NCBI GenBank assembly: GCA_000181795.3
Contig: CM012954.1
Span: 11,124,714-11,188,713 of the forward strand
Direction of reading: 5' to 3'
From: Trichinella spiralis
Lineage: Eukaryota; Nematoda; Enoplea; Trichinellida; Trichinellidae
DNA length: 64,000 nt
The position numbers and the translations under genes are program-made. The first letter of the stretch is position 1, and each line of letters begins with the position of its first letter. Of this stretch, positions 1-12,893 are shown in pieces. Under the pieces are notes generated by a model. That model was not told the origin of the DNA and searched no databases. It saw only the letters and a list, made by a program, of their open reading frames with translations.

Positions 1-968
1 ATTAAACTAAGCTATTCCAAGCAACCTTGTCAAATAGGCTGTCAATGCTGCTGTTACAATTTTGAGCATTTTTGTATGCAAAATAAAAAGTTATTACAAA
101 TTTAGCAAAACTTGGACCAACTGTGATGTGATTTATACTACAGAATGCTCACGTGACAAGCATCATCTGCTGTTGAAAGTATTAAAAAATTATCATCATC
201 AAAAAAAAAAAGAAGAACTTTCTTCACTCGACAACAGCACAGCTTATTTCCTCCTGTTGAAGAGCAAAAAGTTCAAAAAAAAAACATTTTTAAGAAATTA
301 TTTTTAATAAACAAATAAATAAAACTTTTGATTTGTATTGATATTTTCATTTTGTTAAAAATTGTTTACGAATTTATGAGCTTTGTGATTGATTTATTCC
401 ACTACCTGATCTCCGCACCTTTGCTGCTTTCCGGTAGCTTATAAGATAAGGAAAAAGCAAATTATATTACAAACAACATCCGGGTCTGTGTGTGCTTGTT
501 GGATATTTTGACAAAATCAGAGAAAGAAAAAAAGAGGAAGAGAAGGTGAAATGAGTTAAAGCAGAAAACAATTTTTTTTAATTATTCAATAATAATAATA
601 CTCAAAGAACAACCATCGAGAAATGGGCTTAATTTGAAATTTAAGCTACCCAATTTTTGGAAGCTAAACTAACACGGCGCCGGTGAAACTAACAGTTGTG
701 AAAGAACAACTTTTGTCTGCTTGTGGTGAATTTGCTCGCCTATGACCAACGATGCGAGGAACATAAATCACTAATAGCTGCAAGCTGCCATTATTATTAT
801 TATTAAGCTATGAAATCAACGCTTTTCCTACGGGGAAGTGTTTGTTGTTTATTGGTGTTTACTTTTGTTTTTTTATTCTTTCATTCCTCTCAACTCAACG
901 CCTAAATCTATGTAGTACAAAATTCAGCAGGCACTTTTATTTTTCAATAAACGATTTTCATTTATCGT
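1..968. other. Non-coding AT-rich stretch
   Basis: No supportable gene. The stretch is A/T-rich with poly-A and poly-T runs and ATT/AAT microsatellite tracts (about 588-600 and 790-804). On the minus strand an AATAAA-like motif lies near 936-950, suitably placed to be the polyadenylation signal of the minus-strand terminal exon that ends at 969. The small open frame starting at 62 is lysine/serine-rich low-complexity sequence and I do not regard it as a gene. Confidence 0.5.
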
Positions 969-1139
969 CTACTCAATCAGCTTAATAATCTTAGCCAGAC
1001 GCAGATCGGAGGAAATCCACGCATCGGCTGTATAATCCAATCCGACGACAACTGAGGTGCACAAGCCACCGGACTGACCTTCACCAGCCGGTGGTTGTTG
1101 GTCAAAAGCCCGTATGCCTGCCGCTAATCGCTCGTAATT
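969..1139 (-). CDS. Terminal coding exon of an unrecognised gene
   Basis: On the minus strand, a CTAG acceptor is followed by an uninterrupted phase-0 frame of 56 codons ending in TAG at 969-971. The translation starts NYERLAAGIRAFD, has a Gly/Pro/Gln-rich middle, then a hydrophobic run LCTSVVVGLDY and ends DLRLAKIIKLIE. Balanced codon use, local GC content above the flanks and alternating hydrophobic residues make it look coding. The codon just before the exon is a stop in this frame, so the exon boundary is fixed if the frame is real. I do not recognise the family. The upstream exons must lie at higher coordinates; the block at 4195-4370 is a candidate, but its donor phase does not match directly, so other exons would lie between them. 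Confidence 0.4.
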   Translation of the reverse strand, partial: NYERLAAGIRAFDQQPPAGEGQSGGLCTSVVVGLDYTADAWISSDLRLAKIIKLIE

Positions 1140-4100
1140 CTAGCCGAGCTTTTGCCAACTAGCGACTCCAATTTCACTCAACCTCTCTGTATATTTACAA
1201 ATGTGGTGGTCGCGTGCAGCAATAATTCACTTGAACGCTTATTACCTGACATATGCATTAATTGTCTGTTTCCTCTTCTCTCTCTTTTTTTTCAGAAAAT
1301 ACAACGAGAAAACAAACTTGACAATTATTCAAATTTAACAATGATAAGGTAAGCTGAAAAAGCTCGTTCATATTTTGTTAAATTGTAAACAAAAATTTCA
1401 CTCGTCCAATTTTGAATACAAAATAACATTACTGTTGATATTTCTTTTAAAATCTTATTTTCCATTTTTTTTGATGTTATTCCTTTTTTTAACATTTGCA
1501 ATATATGCAACAGAACTTCTAACTGTACTAATATAGCAATGTAAGCAATTTTTTCTGATGCAATTTTTGAAATGTAAAATTTGAAATTTTTTTCTTCAAT
1601 GCTGAAAGTTGAAAGACTCGAAATCAATTGCAAACAAAGCCTAAGCAACAAATCAAAAGTAGATAACAAAGAGAAAAAAAAACACGAAGCAAAAGCAAAA
1701 AGAAAAAAAAAGAATAGCAAGTAAGTAAGCTCGGTCATTTCGTGCTTTTCAACTTCGTCCACGAAATGCTGTTTAATTTTTAATAATTTTTTAAACTATA
1801 ACTAAAATAACTATTAAAAAAAATAAACTGATAATTTGATGATATTTGAAAGAGAAAAAAAAAGATTTTCATCGTGTAAAATATTCAACCACACTGCTGA
1901 CACCACATGCAATATCTTGTGAATAAATAAATAAATAAGCTTAATAAACGTTTAAAAATTGTGCAAATTTTTAGCTATTTTTTTTCTTTTAATTCGACTT
2001 GGTGGTATGTGGAAGTTGTTGAAAATGAAATAAATTTTATATAATTCGAGCCTTGATATTTAAAGAAAGCATAATATTTTGTGAATAATAATCATCACAT
2101 GAATGTTAATAGTAAAGAGAAAAAGTAGATAGATTGAAAAAAAAATCATGTTTGCAAAATCTGCTGCAAACTGCGGATGATGAAAATTCGAATAAATTTT
2201 TCAAACTGACATTGGTAAAATTGCTAGTGAAGAGAGTGAAAAGAAAGAAAAAACAAAATAACACACATAAATTATAATACGTATGAGAAGGATGGAATAA
2301 CTTCAGCTTTATTGAAATAAATTCAATTTTTCTCGGCTAAAAAGAGTGAAGCTTTCAAAGAAAATTTTCAAATTTTATCTTCACCATAGTAGGAGAGAAA
2401 TAGAAGAACTTTTTGCACGCACAATTTTCAACAACCCCCTCCCTTGAAATGTGTGTGAAGATGGATTTCATATAAATTCTACATTTAAATTTTATTAAAA
2501 GTTGTCGTTTTATTTTTCAGCATTTCACAAAAGAAAAATGATCATATAATAAATAATTTTTCCATCTGCGTATTAATAATATTATTGTTGCATAATGACT
2601 GTGCACTAAGTCAGTAATTGTTACGATGAACAGAGAAGGAAATTTTATTAATTTTCGTAAAACACACCAAAACGTTCCCAATTCAGTGTTGAATTGAATT
2701 TCAAATTCTGCTGATAAAAATGTACTTTTTCTTAAAGCACCTGTCTATCCGAGAAAGAGAGATTTGAAATTTCATCTTCACCTTACTTTATTTTGTCTAA
2801 TTCAACAAAGCATCTGCATTTTTAGCATTAAAAACAACAACAACAAATTTTTATTGCAATAAATTCCCACTCTGTACCTCTCTCTCCCACCCTATCAATC
2901 TCTTTCTCTGTCAACAATCCCATAGCCAAAACAAGCATCTATTTATTTGTTTTCTTTTCAAAAAAAATTAAAAATCAAAATAGTTAAATTTCAAAAAAAA
3001 ATTTACGTGCATTTACTTATATAATTACACTAACTGCTGCTGCAGAGGTAGAAAAATACACTGGTTGCTAAGCTGGTTGTTCAACGTATCATTATTAATA
3101 ATCTAATGGTGATACAAGTATGACGAATGTATGAAAATTATCATCTGGTACGAAATTGTTCGTTCAGTTAATCAAGTAAGAAACAAATAAAACACAAAAT
3201 TTTCTTGTTCTGAAAAATCCCCATCATAGCATGCTTGTTATATATATATGGCAAAAAATGATGAACACTGATTGATCAAAACTAAACCCAACACATATCC
3301 CTGCGTGCAGGGTGAAAATTTCAGTCAAAATCTCAAGTTGGAAGAGAAGAGAAAATTGTACGGAGGTGGGGTATACACACACATACACACACACACAGGT
3401 CGTGGCAGGGGGTGGGATATTGTTTTCTTATTGTTTATTTTTAGTTAATGTTTTTTTTCTTCTCGTCTGTTCTCCTCCAATGACCGGAAGGAAGATTGTT
3501 TAGCTAAAAGCGGCCGTGATTTGACGTGTTGTTTTTGTCGACCACTGGAGTCTAAAATTGTCAGTTAGTAGAGACAGATGGCGTCGGTTGGCGATCAATT
3601 GCTAGAAGACCTCGATTGGCCGTGACCGTGATGCTTCACGAAATGGACTCGGCTCCACCACACCTACGTCGGCTCGGCTGTTCGTCGATTGTCGTCTAAT
3701 GAGGCGATCTGGAGATGCCGCCCCTATGAAAACCCACAGACGGCCATGATACCCAGGGATTGTATTGTACTGTATTGTATTCAACCGGTTAAACGCATTA
3801 CGCTTCCAAACGCATAACCTCGTCTGTTGTTTGGACTTGTCACCACCTGCTCGACATTGTCCAGCGTTGGTTGTCAACTTCAGCACTGATATTACCACAC
3901 AACAAGCCCCTAAGATTTCAGCCTTCAGATGTTGTTTGCTGCTTCACACCTCGACCGGCCAGCTAATTTCCACCACCGTCCAGTCGAGTCGTCCGTGTCC
4001 ATCTGCGACGGCTACCGCCCGCCGCTTTGACCGGCTTTATTGGCACTCTCGACCCGCCTGGATCAGCGCGTTCAGACTCTTCATCTTCTCGGCCCGTATC

Positions 4101-4194
4101 CTCAACTGACCTTGCTCTGACGTGCACGCACCAGCACCTGCCCTTTGTCGTCGATTAATAGTCGACCAACGGCGCCAGCTGCCCGTCCTTACCT
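1140..4194. other. Mostly non-coding; GC-rich island at about 3580-4194
   Basis: 1140-3500 is AT-rich with homopolymers and no supportable exon. 3580-4194 is markedly GC-richer and contains several medium-length open frames on both strands, none convincing. On the minus strand one frame continues that of the 4195-4370 block after a single TAA (reads LLIDDKGQVLVRARQSK near 4100-4160), so it may be part of a decayed or alternatively spliced gene. Confidence 0.3.
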
Positions 4195-4370
4195 GACCGT
4201 TTTCAGAATTATGTCAGGAGATTGGCTCTTAATCGGGGTCGTTTGGTTCATTTGAAATCCAAATCCACTGATTTCAATCACCGGCAATCCAATTAGCCCG
4301 TACGCAATATCCAGCGCATCAATAAACCGCTTCATCCGCTTAAAACTTACCCGACCACCACCACCGCAGA
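4195..4370 (-). CDS. Coding-like block, possible exon of an unrecognised minus-strand gene
   Basis: The minus strand is open from about 4370 and ends at a strong donor (CAG|GTAAGG) at 4194/4195. The frame includes VSFKRMKRFIDALDIAYG, then LIGLPVIEISGFGFQMNQ, and ends near DIILKTV. The amphipathic pattern and codon use look coding, and several TAG acceptors lie near 4363-4372. I do not recognise a domain. It may belong with the terminal exon at 969-1139, but that is inference. Confidence 0.3.
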
Positions 4371-6811
4371 CTAGGCTATTTATTCATTCATTCACTGTAC
4401 GTCTTTTTGCTGCTGAACGTTTTTTGTTTTCATATTTTCATAGATTTATTTTTGTGAATAGTTTTTATCTTTCCAATCTGTTGCTGAAATTTCTTGATTT
4501 TTTCAACAGGCTCGTCACAAGATGCGTTTTTCTTTCGACAAAAGCAGATTCTTATCGACACAGACCAAATGGATACAAGTTGAACAAAAGGAGCGGTAAG
4601 TAGTGTAAACAAAATTTCGTAAAAGCAATGTCGCAGGGAAAAGGGAAAATCAACGGCAAAAGCTTCGTCCATCAAATATGCTCAGTATTTGTTTGGCTTT
4701 CAACAATTTTACATAAACATCATCATTATTGTTGAAAAACTGAGAAGAAAGAAAAAAAAAATAAAGTTAAAAATTCCCTACCAAGCTGCAAAAGCACAAG
4801 ATTACTGTTGAATGAAAATTTAAAAAAAAACAAACTTTTCCTTCAAAAAAACAGAACCTTACAAAACATGTAAACTTATTTGTTTTTTTTTTCTTATAGT
4901 ATGCTTTTTGGAAAGTCGTCGGATATTTTATAATAGTTGTATGTTAATTATTTGGAATGTGGTTGGTTGTCAAGATATTGAAACGAAATTTCAATGTTTC
5001 GATGTGACGACCAATTGGATGGAAAAAAAGAAGCAGAAGTATCATCATCATCATCAGAAATGATAAATACGCGCTGCTACCCTACGGGATACTGAGTCGA
5101 CATTATTCAATTTCGCGAGAGAAACTGTAAAGCAGCAACAACTGCAAAAGGATGAGAAGAAGAGAAAGAAGAATTTAGCCGTCGTATGTAAAAAGAAGAA
5201 AATTGCTGTGGTTCAAACAAAGCAATAGAAAGAGAGAAAGGCTGTTTTATCTGAATAAAAAGGTAAGATTGAATGGATTGATTTTGCACAAAAAATTCGA
5301 ATAGACATTTTCAACATGCAGATGGATGCAAGTAGTAGGTGAAAGTTTTCCTTGAAACAAAAAGAATACGCATGCTTAAATGATGAAATAATAAAAAGCA
5401 AAAAGCACTTTTAAAAAACCGTGAAACACGAACGGAGAACATCTGCAATTGGCAGATTGAATTCATTTTTCTGACCTTCAAAATCTTTTTGTCAGCGGTA
5501 TCAGTTGAACAAATTATACGATAACTATGTACAGTGAATAAATTGTAAAAATGGAAAAATGAATCAAACAATAACTAACTTTTCATAATCAAAATAAAGT
5601 AAGTGTCTTTTAATTTCCCCATCGAAATTCAAAGATTATTTAAATTTTTTTGCGTTATAGATTTTTTCTCTTTGTGTGTGTGTGTGCGAATGAAACAACA
5701 AATAAGCCGAAAAGCGTTTTGTAAAGTAAAAAAGAGACAAAGATGAAGAAGATTCGACAAAAAGTTATTTGTGTATGTTTGTTTATTTGTTTGTATTCCT
5801 CAAACCCATATTATAATTTTTTTTGAAGCGGATAAATGACAAGTACTATCGAATAGAGATGTTGGTTTTGTAAAAAAAAATAGCTGTCGTTACGTTGTTA
5901 CCTTGTACCTATGTAAAAGTAGATTGAATTCGATTTTCCGAATATCATTGATCGAACAGGATGATTGGTAAGTGCTTTTGTGTTTGTGTTCAGACTAGGG
6001 TCAAAAGTTCCGCCCAACCCGATTATACTATACAATACACTAGTCAACTCCGCCCACATGAAGAAACCATACGGCGGTGTTCGAAAACACGTAGCAGCTT
6101 TTTTTCCCTTTCCACTTTCGCTGACTAAGCGAGAAAAAAACAAGAAAAAAAAGAAGAAAAAAAGTTGCCCATGCAAGCAAGCTTGTTGTTGATTATATTA
6201 GTTAGCAGCGCCGATTTAGAAATATGAACCATTCGTTGGATATTATTCAGCTTTGCAATTTTTCTCTCAACTTCCTGGTACTGTTAAAGCAAAGTGTGAC
6301 GTGTACTTTCATTTCCATCCTTCCCCCCTCCCCCCATTTCTTCACACCTCTGATCGAGCGCTATTTTCGCTTTTTGCCATTTACTACTCTTTTTCCCTTT
6401 GTCTTTCAGCTGGACTTTGTCTGCAAAACTTCATTGACCAATGGGAAAGTAGAAAAAACAACAGTTGCCATAACGTGAGCTAAAAGAGCGCAAAATTGTT
6501 ATTGAAGCGAATTTCGTGCGCGGTGTACGATAGCGTCATCAGTTTTGGCAAAAGACAGGACAAAAACTGTGCAATGGAAAATGTTGTTGATGCTGCTGCT
6601 GCTGCTGCTGATGATGATGATGAAGTGTTGAATAGACACGCACCAATGCCGACAAACGGTTGGAATATTGGAAACAAGCGAGGTGAGTGAGATGTTGACA
6701 GCGGTAGATTCGTGCGAAAATTGGAAATTCAGTCCAATTTCGATGTCGACAGTATATAGATAGATATAGAGCAGCAGAAAGTTGGCTCGTGTCGAACGGG
6801 ATGCGCTATTG

Positions 6812-6855
6812 GCTGTGGAAACGTACTACTGCCACTCCAGAGGCCAATAAAAGCA
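6812..6855 (+). promoter_or_regulatory. Possible core promoter (inverted CCAAT and AATAAAAG box)
   Basis: An inverted CCAAT box (CTATTGGCTG) near 6808-6817 lies about 30 bp upstream of GGCCAATAAAAGC (about 6842-6854), a TATA-like motif. About 350 bp downstream is a strong splice donor directly after an ATG (ATGCAGCG|GTGAGT at 7201-7214), as expected for a 5' exon with a long leader. No transcript evidence is available from sequence alone. Confidence 0.25.
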
Positions 6856-6925
6856 GACGTGCGCTTCCAATTTCCATCGTCCGTTGTCCACTTGTGGTAG
6901 TCTACGTCTACGGCCGTTAGTTAGT

Positions 6926-6960
6926 CTATCCATCCATCCATCCATCCATCCATCCATCTA
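6926..6960. repeat. CATC tetranucleotide microsatellite
   Basis: Seven or eight consecutive CATC units within a GC-richer island. A simple repeat with no function implied. Confidence 0.9.
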
Positions 6961-9900
6961 TATGTCTGTCTAAATATGTCTTTTCTCTTTTCTCTCTGTT
7001 TGTCTGTTCGTTGACGCGGGTCCGCATTCTTCCCAGCTTGCCGAGCAAAGAAAGAAGAGAATCGATGTCCGCCATTGCACGTGATCGTCATTTGCCATCA
7101 TCTTATGTGGACGACGTCGATTGAGTTACGTGAATTAACCTGCCAAAGCGCGCGCATCTGCCCGTCCGATCACCAATCCAGATAGCTGCCAGCATCGTCA
7201 TGCAGCGGTGAGTTTTTTTTTCTTTTTTAATCTTCTTCTTCTGCATCTCATTACAGATAGGTATATTATGTTGTTGTTGTTGTTTTTTAAATTTTCTTCT
7301 GTACCAATAATTAATTTCTTTTCGTCCACTTCTGATTTCTGATCAACTCACATCTTTGAAACAGTGAACGATATTTTTCATATATAACGCATAGTTATTA
7401 TTATAATAAGCAAGCAGACGGGAAAGGTTTGTTGAAAATTAAACAAGCTTCGGGCGCGACCGACTCCATCATTTGTCGAAAGTGTGCATCTTTGAGTACA
7501 TCTTCATTTTCGTCAACCTTAGGCCACACAGATGATAAATAGTACCTGCAGCATATCGATTAAGCATGCTCCATCTTTTTCACCGTACCATCTGTGTGTT
7601 CCATTCTTTCGTTCAGTCATTCGGTCTGTCCTTCTTATAGGATAAACAACGTTTGTGGTTTGTCGTTTTGATTGCAAATCTCTTTTTCTAGCTTTTGTCC
7701 ACACACAGCACAGCTTACTACTACTACTGTAAGCAAAGGTATAAGAAATCAATAATGATAATATAATATACACAGTTGTTGTCTGTCCTTGGAAAAATTT
7801 TTCCACTTTCCACATTCAGCAATAAATAAATATATGTATGTTGGACAAAAAAAACGTTGCTGTGATGTTGTTGTCAACGTAAAAAATTAGTGTTGATGTT
7901 GTTTTTTTTAATAAACGTGTGTAAGCTTTTTCTATGCATCTTGGCGTCGTCGTCGTTCCTCGACCTCTGCACAAATCGTAAATGAGAGTATGTAGTTTTA
8001 GCTAGTGGTGACGTGTTGTGTTGTTTTATTCGTAGCCGGCAGCTAATTTTTCGACAAGCTTAAACACACAACACACGTGTGTATGTGTGTGTGTATGTGT
8101 GTTAGCGTCAGTTGAAACTAGTTGATGAAAACCGTAGCCGGCTATCACCGTAGTGGAGTAGCGTTGTCGTTTTTATTAATGCTTTTTTCCTTTTTTCTTT
8201 TTATCTGTCTTCTTCTCTTCCTTTATGCTTTCTTTCCTTCTTTGCTGAAAGTATTTTTCTCATTGCTTTGTCGTGCAATTTTGGTCGTCGTCACCTGATC
8301 GATCACGCGTTAGTGGCCAGCCAGCCGGCTGGCTCTCGAAAAATTCCGCGCCTGGCCGCGCCCCAGTCGAAACGTTGGCCGGCTAATATAAAGCCAACAA
8401 GCTTGAGAACTTTTTCGTTTGTGACAAGCTCAACTGCCGGTGCGCCAACAATTTCCACTTGTGGACGTAATTTTGTAGATTGTCTACCGGAAACGTGCCA
8501 GTCGATCAGACTACATCTACGGCTACATTATTTTGATTGTCTCTAATCGACCGATTGAACCGCTAAGCTGAATCATAACAGAAACAGAAAACCCGCTCTT
8601 ACTTTCATTACTAAAATTTTCTAATTTACCACTGTATCATTACATGTATGTATGTATGTATGCAGGTATTTATGTATGTATATGTGTCCGTGTGTGATTG
8701 TTTTTCTTTTCGTTTTTAACATATTCATCAACTGATCATAATTTAGTGTAGTTAGAATTAACTAGTATTCTAAGTTGATCATCATAAGCAGAAAAGTGTT
8801 CAGCCGACAAATGGTATACATGTAAATTATATATGAGAAAATTTTCCAATTTTTATGCTTGGCAAAATTGTTTTTCTATTAATCACAAAGTAATACTAAT
8901 TATTGCCCTTGTATTAATATTAATCCAGACAGACATTCGCTTACAGTTTGTTCAATAGCATCATCATCATTTACAATACAGAATGAAAAAGACTAACTGC
9001 TGAAATATTGCTCAAGTTTGTGATAATCGTGTGTGTGTGTGTGTGTGTGTATGGTAAAATTTAAACAAAAACAACGCGTTACTATTATTGCAGATAATGT
9101 CTGATTTAGAACGGTTGTGATGTGATTGATGACTGTAAATAATAATAGTGATGATGCAGACTGATGATTCAAATTCTGCCCAGCTTTACGTTGTGTATAC
9201 TATTTTAAATTATAAAAGTCGAACAGATCCGTGCAAGTGATGATTTCCCCTTCTGTGTGAAAAATTACTGTGACATTTGGTGGAGCATGTAAGTAAGATT
9301 GAATGAAAAAGTTCCAGCACAAGCAATATTCATGTACCAACATTGTAAAGCGAATGTGATTCAGCTGAGCATATCTTGCTGCACCGTCAGTGGAATTTTT
9401 CAAAATTCACCTTACCATTCCCCAACATATCTATCCGCCCGCACAGACGCGCGCACGCGCATATACACATACACATACACGCACGCACACGCACGCATAA
9501 ACACAATGCACGTTAATCAGTTTGACGATGTTTGAAGGTTTTTGGCTAGGGTCGGCCGTAATTACGACAAATTTGTGTATTTTCTGGTCGAATTCGATTA
9601 CCCGGCGCCGGCGACCGGGCCTCACTGTTGGCCCATAACGAACGGCCGCCGTCCGATGATGACTCGACAATCAATCCCACCTTAATGAGGCTCGATTGAA
9701 AAGAACGTCGCGCGCCCATCTTTAATCACTTGCACTCTCACAGTTGGATCTTCGGCATTGGCAAATAGAAGTGAAGGTAGGTAAACACAATTTATGTATT
9801 GATGAACTCTGCCACTGCGCTTCCGCTCATTCGGCGGCTTCTTCAACACACACACACATTCAACTAACAACAATTCATTGCTTTCGTTAGCTAGACATTT

Positions 9901-12682
9901 TCGGCTAATGCAGGTGGCGCTGCTTATACATTCTAGTATATATTATCAGGGTTTTTACTGCAAACTACTATTATATAGAACAACAACAACAACATTTAAT
10001 GCTAGTATTGTTGCTCATGTATTATTATACTATCCATTTTGTATCACTGATACAGCTCTATATATATATATATATAAGTTTAGCAGAACTGAGTACCAGT
10101 TGTGAAAGTAATTCGAATCCGTCTCACAGTGAGCTTAAGCAACAACCCTGAGCAGGATAAATTCTCATCGAATGCAATAATATTACAGAATTAGGAAATT
10201 TTAGTTCAATATTTACCTATGCTCCTTTTTCTTGGGTGTCAGTTTCGTCTTCTCTTAAAAGACAACGAACGATTGCTGGAAAATGGAAAGAGAACAACAC
10301 CATATCACCGATTTGGAAAGTGCAAAGAATTCAATAAAACGGTTAGATAATTTGCGGCGAAAAGATATTATCAAATTGATATGAAAAAGCGACGGTGAAA
10401 TTTGCATGCTTAGCACCTGGCCGCAGGAATGAAAACGTCGGCCAGTGGCATTCAGTGATTAATTAGCGCGTTTGAGAAGTGAGCTTTCTGGCTTGGCTGG
10501 CATCTCCTGATGCACTTGCTCGTTGTCTTCGAAACGACAAGCCACACGACAATGATAGATCACAGGCATTTTGCCGAGCTGTGGTGAAGGTAATGCCGGA
10601 GGCGCATTCCAACCCACCGCCGTCTCTTGTTATTCCTCCTATTTACAATGATAAATTAAGCCCCGAAACAGCAACGTTGGCTGAACGTTTTCTAAACACA
10701 CAATTCTACATATACATATATATATATATAGCATCGACTGCGCAGACAACAAACTGCCAACAATATGTGCTCATTTTTCAATTTATTCCAATTGGCCAGT
10801 TGGCTGGACGTGTTCAAAAATTCTCGCGGTTCCTAGCCAACCTGACCGCGGCAACGGCAATGCAATGAGAGATGATGATATGATCGTTATTGAAGCGCTT
10901 CTTTTTCAACTTCATCCAGCCGACTTGCTGAAAAAGCACGCTTGGTTGAATCCGTATTTGCTTGTAATACCGCGGTGAAGATTAAAATTTTTGTCATTTC
11001 ATATATTTCACGACATTGCAGTCAGTATCTTTGCCGTGATCGAGGACCGCATGCATGCATGTAGTGGACACACGATCGCAGATCATCAATTCCCAGAACC
11101 GCTTATTGCCCATCTGTCAAGCGTTTGAATCCGCGGCGCGAAACGGCGTCCCGGCGCCGGTCGATCCTTTGCCTTGTCAGGTACTTATCGCTGATTGACT
11201 TTGAAAAATATATTTTTTCCCATCCCTGACATCCAGCAGATAGTGGCTAAAAATTCACAAACATGCGCGCTGCTAAGCTTTCCTCGCGAGGCTCGTCGTC
11301 CGCAGAGACCCTTGGGAACCCAATTCGGCAATGAAATGTCTTAGCCAATCGCCCATTATGGTTGCTCAGGCTTAATAGCGCTTCACGTGCGATCAGGCTG
11401 CACTTGTCCACCAGTCGGCTTCCTCTATTATTTATCCAAGCACCTCTACGCGTTTTGATTAAAGCGAAACTAACATGCCATTTCCAATTCTATCTATCTT
11501 CTCCACTTACAATACAGTACATCATCATCAGCTCTGCTTACCTGTACGTCAGTTTTTTTTATCTTGCAACAAATTATCTTTTTGAAAACAATTTTTCTTA
11601 CAAATCTTGAACATTCATACTTATACTTATTCATATTCATTCATTCATTCATTCATTCATTGTTCATCATCACATAAAAAATTTTGTTTCTATTCATAAA
11701 TAGTGGAACATGAAATTTATTGTAAATTTTTACCAGATAAATTTATTTATTGATTTTTTTGAAATCAAACTTCTTCAATAATTACATAAAGCTCATTAAT
11801 ATGTGTATGATAATTTTGTATGAGAATGAATACGCCGCGTAAGAGGAAAATAATTGTACATCTTCTCTTGACACAATCTTCTACTTTGAAATTTTTCCAT
11901 TTAATTTATAAACAAACATCACCTATATGCATAATGGACGTGTTGTAAAAAGAACTCGTACAATAGTGGTTTGTAATAATTTTCAAGAAACTATTTGCTT
12001 GATTTTTTTCCTGATAGATGTTAGATATGAAGATGAAAAAGTCTACCCGTTTGCTTGTTTCATCAAATACAGTTTAAACTGGTTTATATTGAATAATAAT
12101 ACCGAATAATGATTTACAATGTGTAGAATGTTGTAAAAATTAATAATTTTCCCATAAATAAAAAAAATATATATGTTGAATAGAAGAGATTTATTTTGAA
12201 GAAAAGTAGAATTTTGAAGGTAAGGAGGCGGCAGCTTAGATGTTTATGAGACGGCCAAGATGATGATGATGATGATGATGATCATGCATAAACAGATTGA
12301 GCGAAAAATCCAATAAAATAAGGTTGACCTTGATTGAACGAAGTGCAGGCGGTCCCCCGCGGACCCTAATACATCATCCGATGGTCAGAAAGCGGAAATT
12401 GGCATTTTGTTGGTGTTTACGTTGATTACACGGCCGGACAGTTTTGCTTTCCACGTCGTCCAGCAGAATTGAGAGGGGGGGGGCGCCAGAAAAAAAGAGG
12501 CAAGAAAATAGACGTATAAATAACACTAACAGGTGGCAAGAAAATCAGCTTTGTTCTTGTCCCATTGGCCTTCGGTTCTCGGTTAGCATTCGTTTCACCT
12601 ATTTACATTGTATAATTGCTTTTTGCAATCGGTCCATGAAAAGAATATCGATCGCCGTTGAATGGTCGCGCCCGTCTTAAGC

Positions 12683-12690
12683 TATATAAA
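12683..12690 (+). promoter_or_regulatory. TATA box, probable core promoter upstream of the ZEB gene
   Basis: A canonical TATATAAA in a GC-moderate context, with a CCATTGGCC motif about 120 bp upstream. The predicted start site would be near 12712-12720. The region after it has no long open frame and could be a 5' UTR exon (an ACAAG|GTGATG donor lies near 12894) spliced towards the coding exon at 14994, about 2.3 kb away. Assigning it to the ZEB gene rests on strand and proximity only. Confidence 0.45.
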
Positions 12691-12893
12691 GTGGTCGTGT
12701 CAAAGTTAACCGTGTCGGTTTGTTGTCATTTCCGCGTTAGTTGTGTGATCACAAATTTGTATATTATAAAAATTATATAATAAAATATCAAAAATAGCAC
12801 CACCAACACAATAAAACCAACCAACAATAATTAGAATTATATTTTGTAATGGGAATATGAATGAAAAAGATGGAAAATGAATAAAGTTAAACA

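Larger units (their letters stand above)
4371..12682. other. Long, largely non-coding upstream region of the ZEB gene
   Basis: About 8 kb with no gene I can support. AT-rich spacer alternates with GC-richer islands near 5980-6100, 6480-7210, 8260-8560, 9540-9870, 10400-10900 and 11030-11480. Some islands carry homeodomain-type cores (TAATTA, TTAATGAG, TTAATCAC near 9560-9730) and splice-like signals, e.g. an ATGCAGCG|GTGAGT donor at 7201-7214 and an open frame ending CGAG|GTGAGT near 6680. This layout suits cis-regulatory modules or 5' UTR exons of a developmental regulator. Microsatellites: CATC tract about 6926-6960, TG tracts about 8083-8102 and 9029-9050, ATTC tract about 11638-11662. Confidence 0.4.

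Noticed and set aside
1325-1762. Minus-strand open frame rich in Phe/Leu, possible membrane protein
   Set aside because: Arises from poly-A/poly-T low-complexity sequence; no splice signals or domain pattern.
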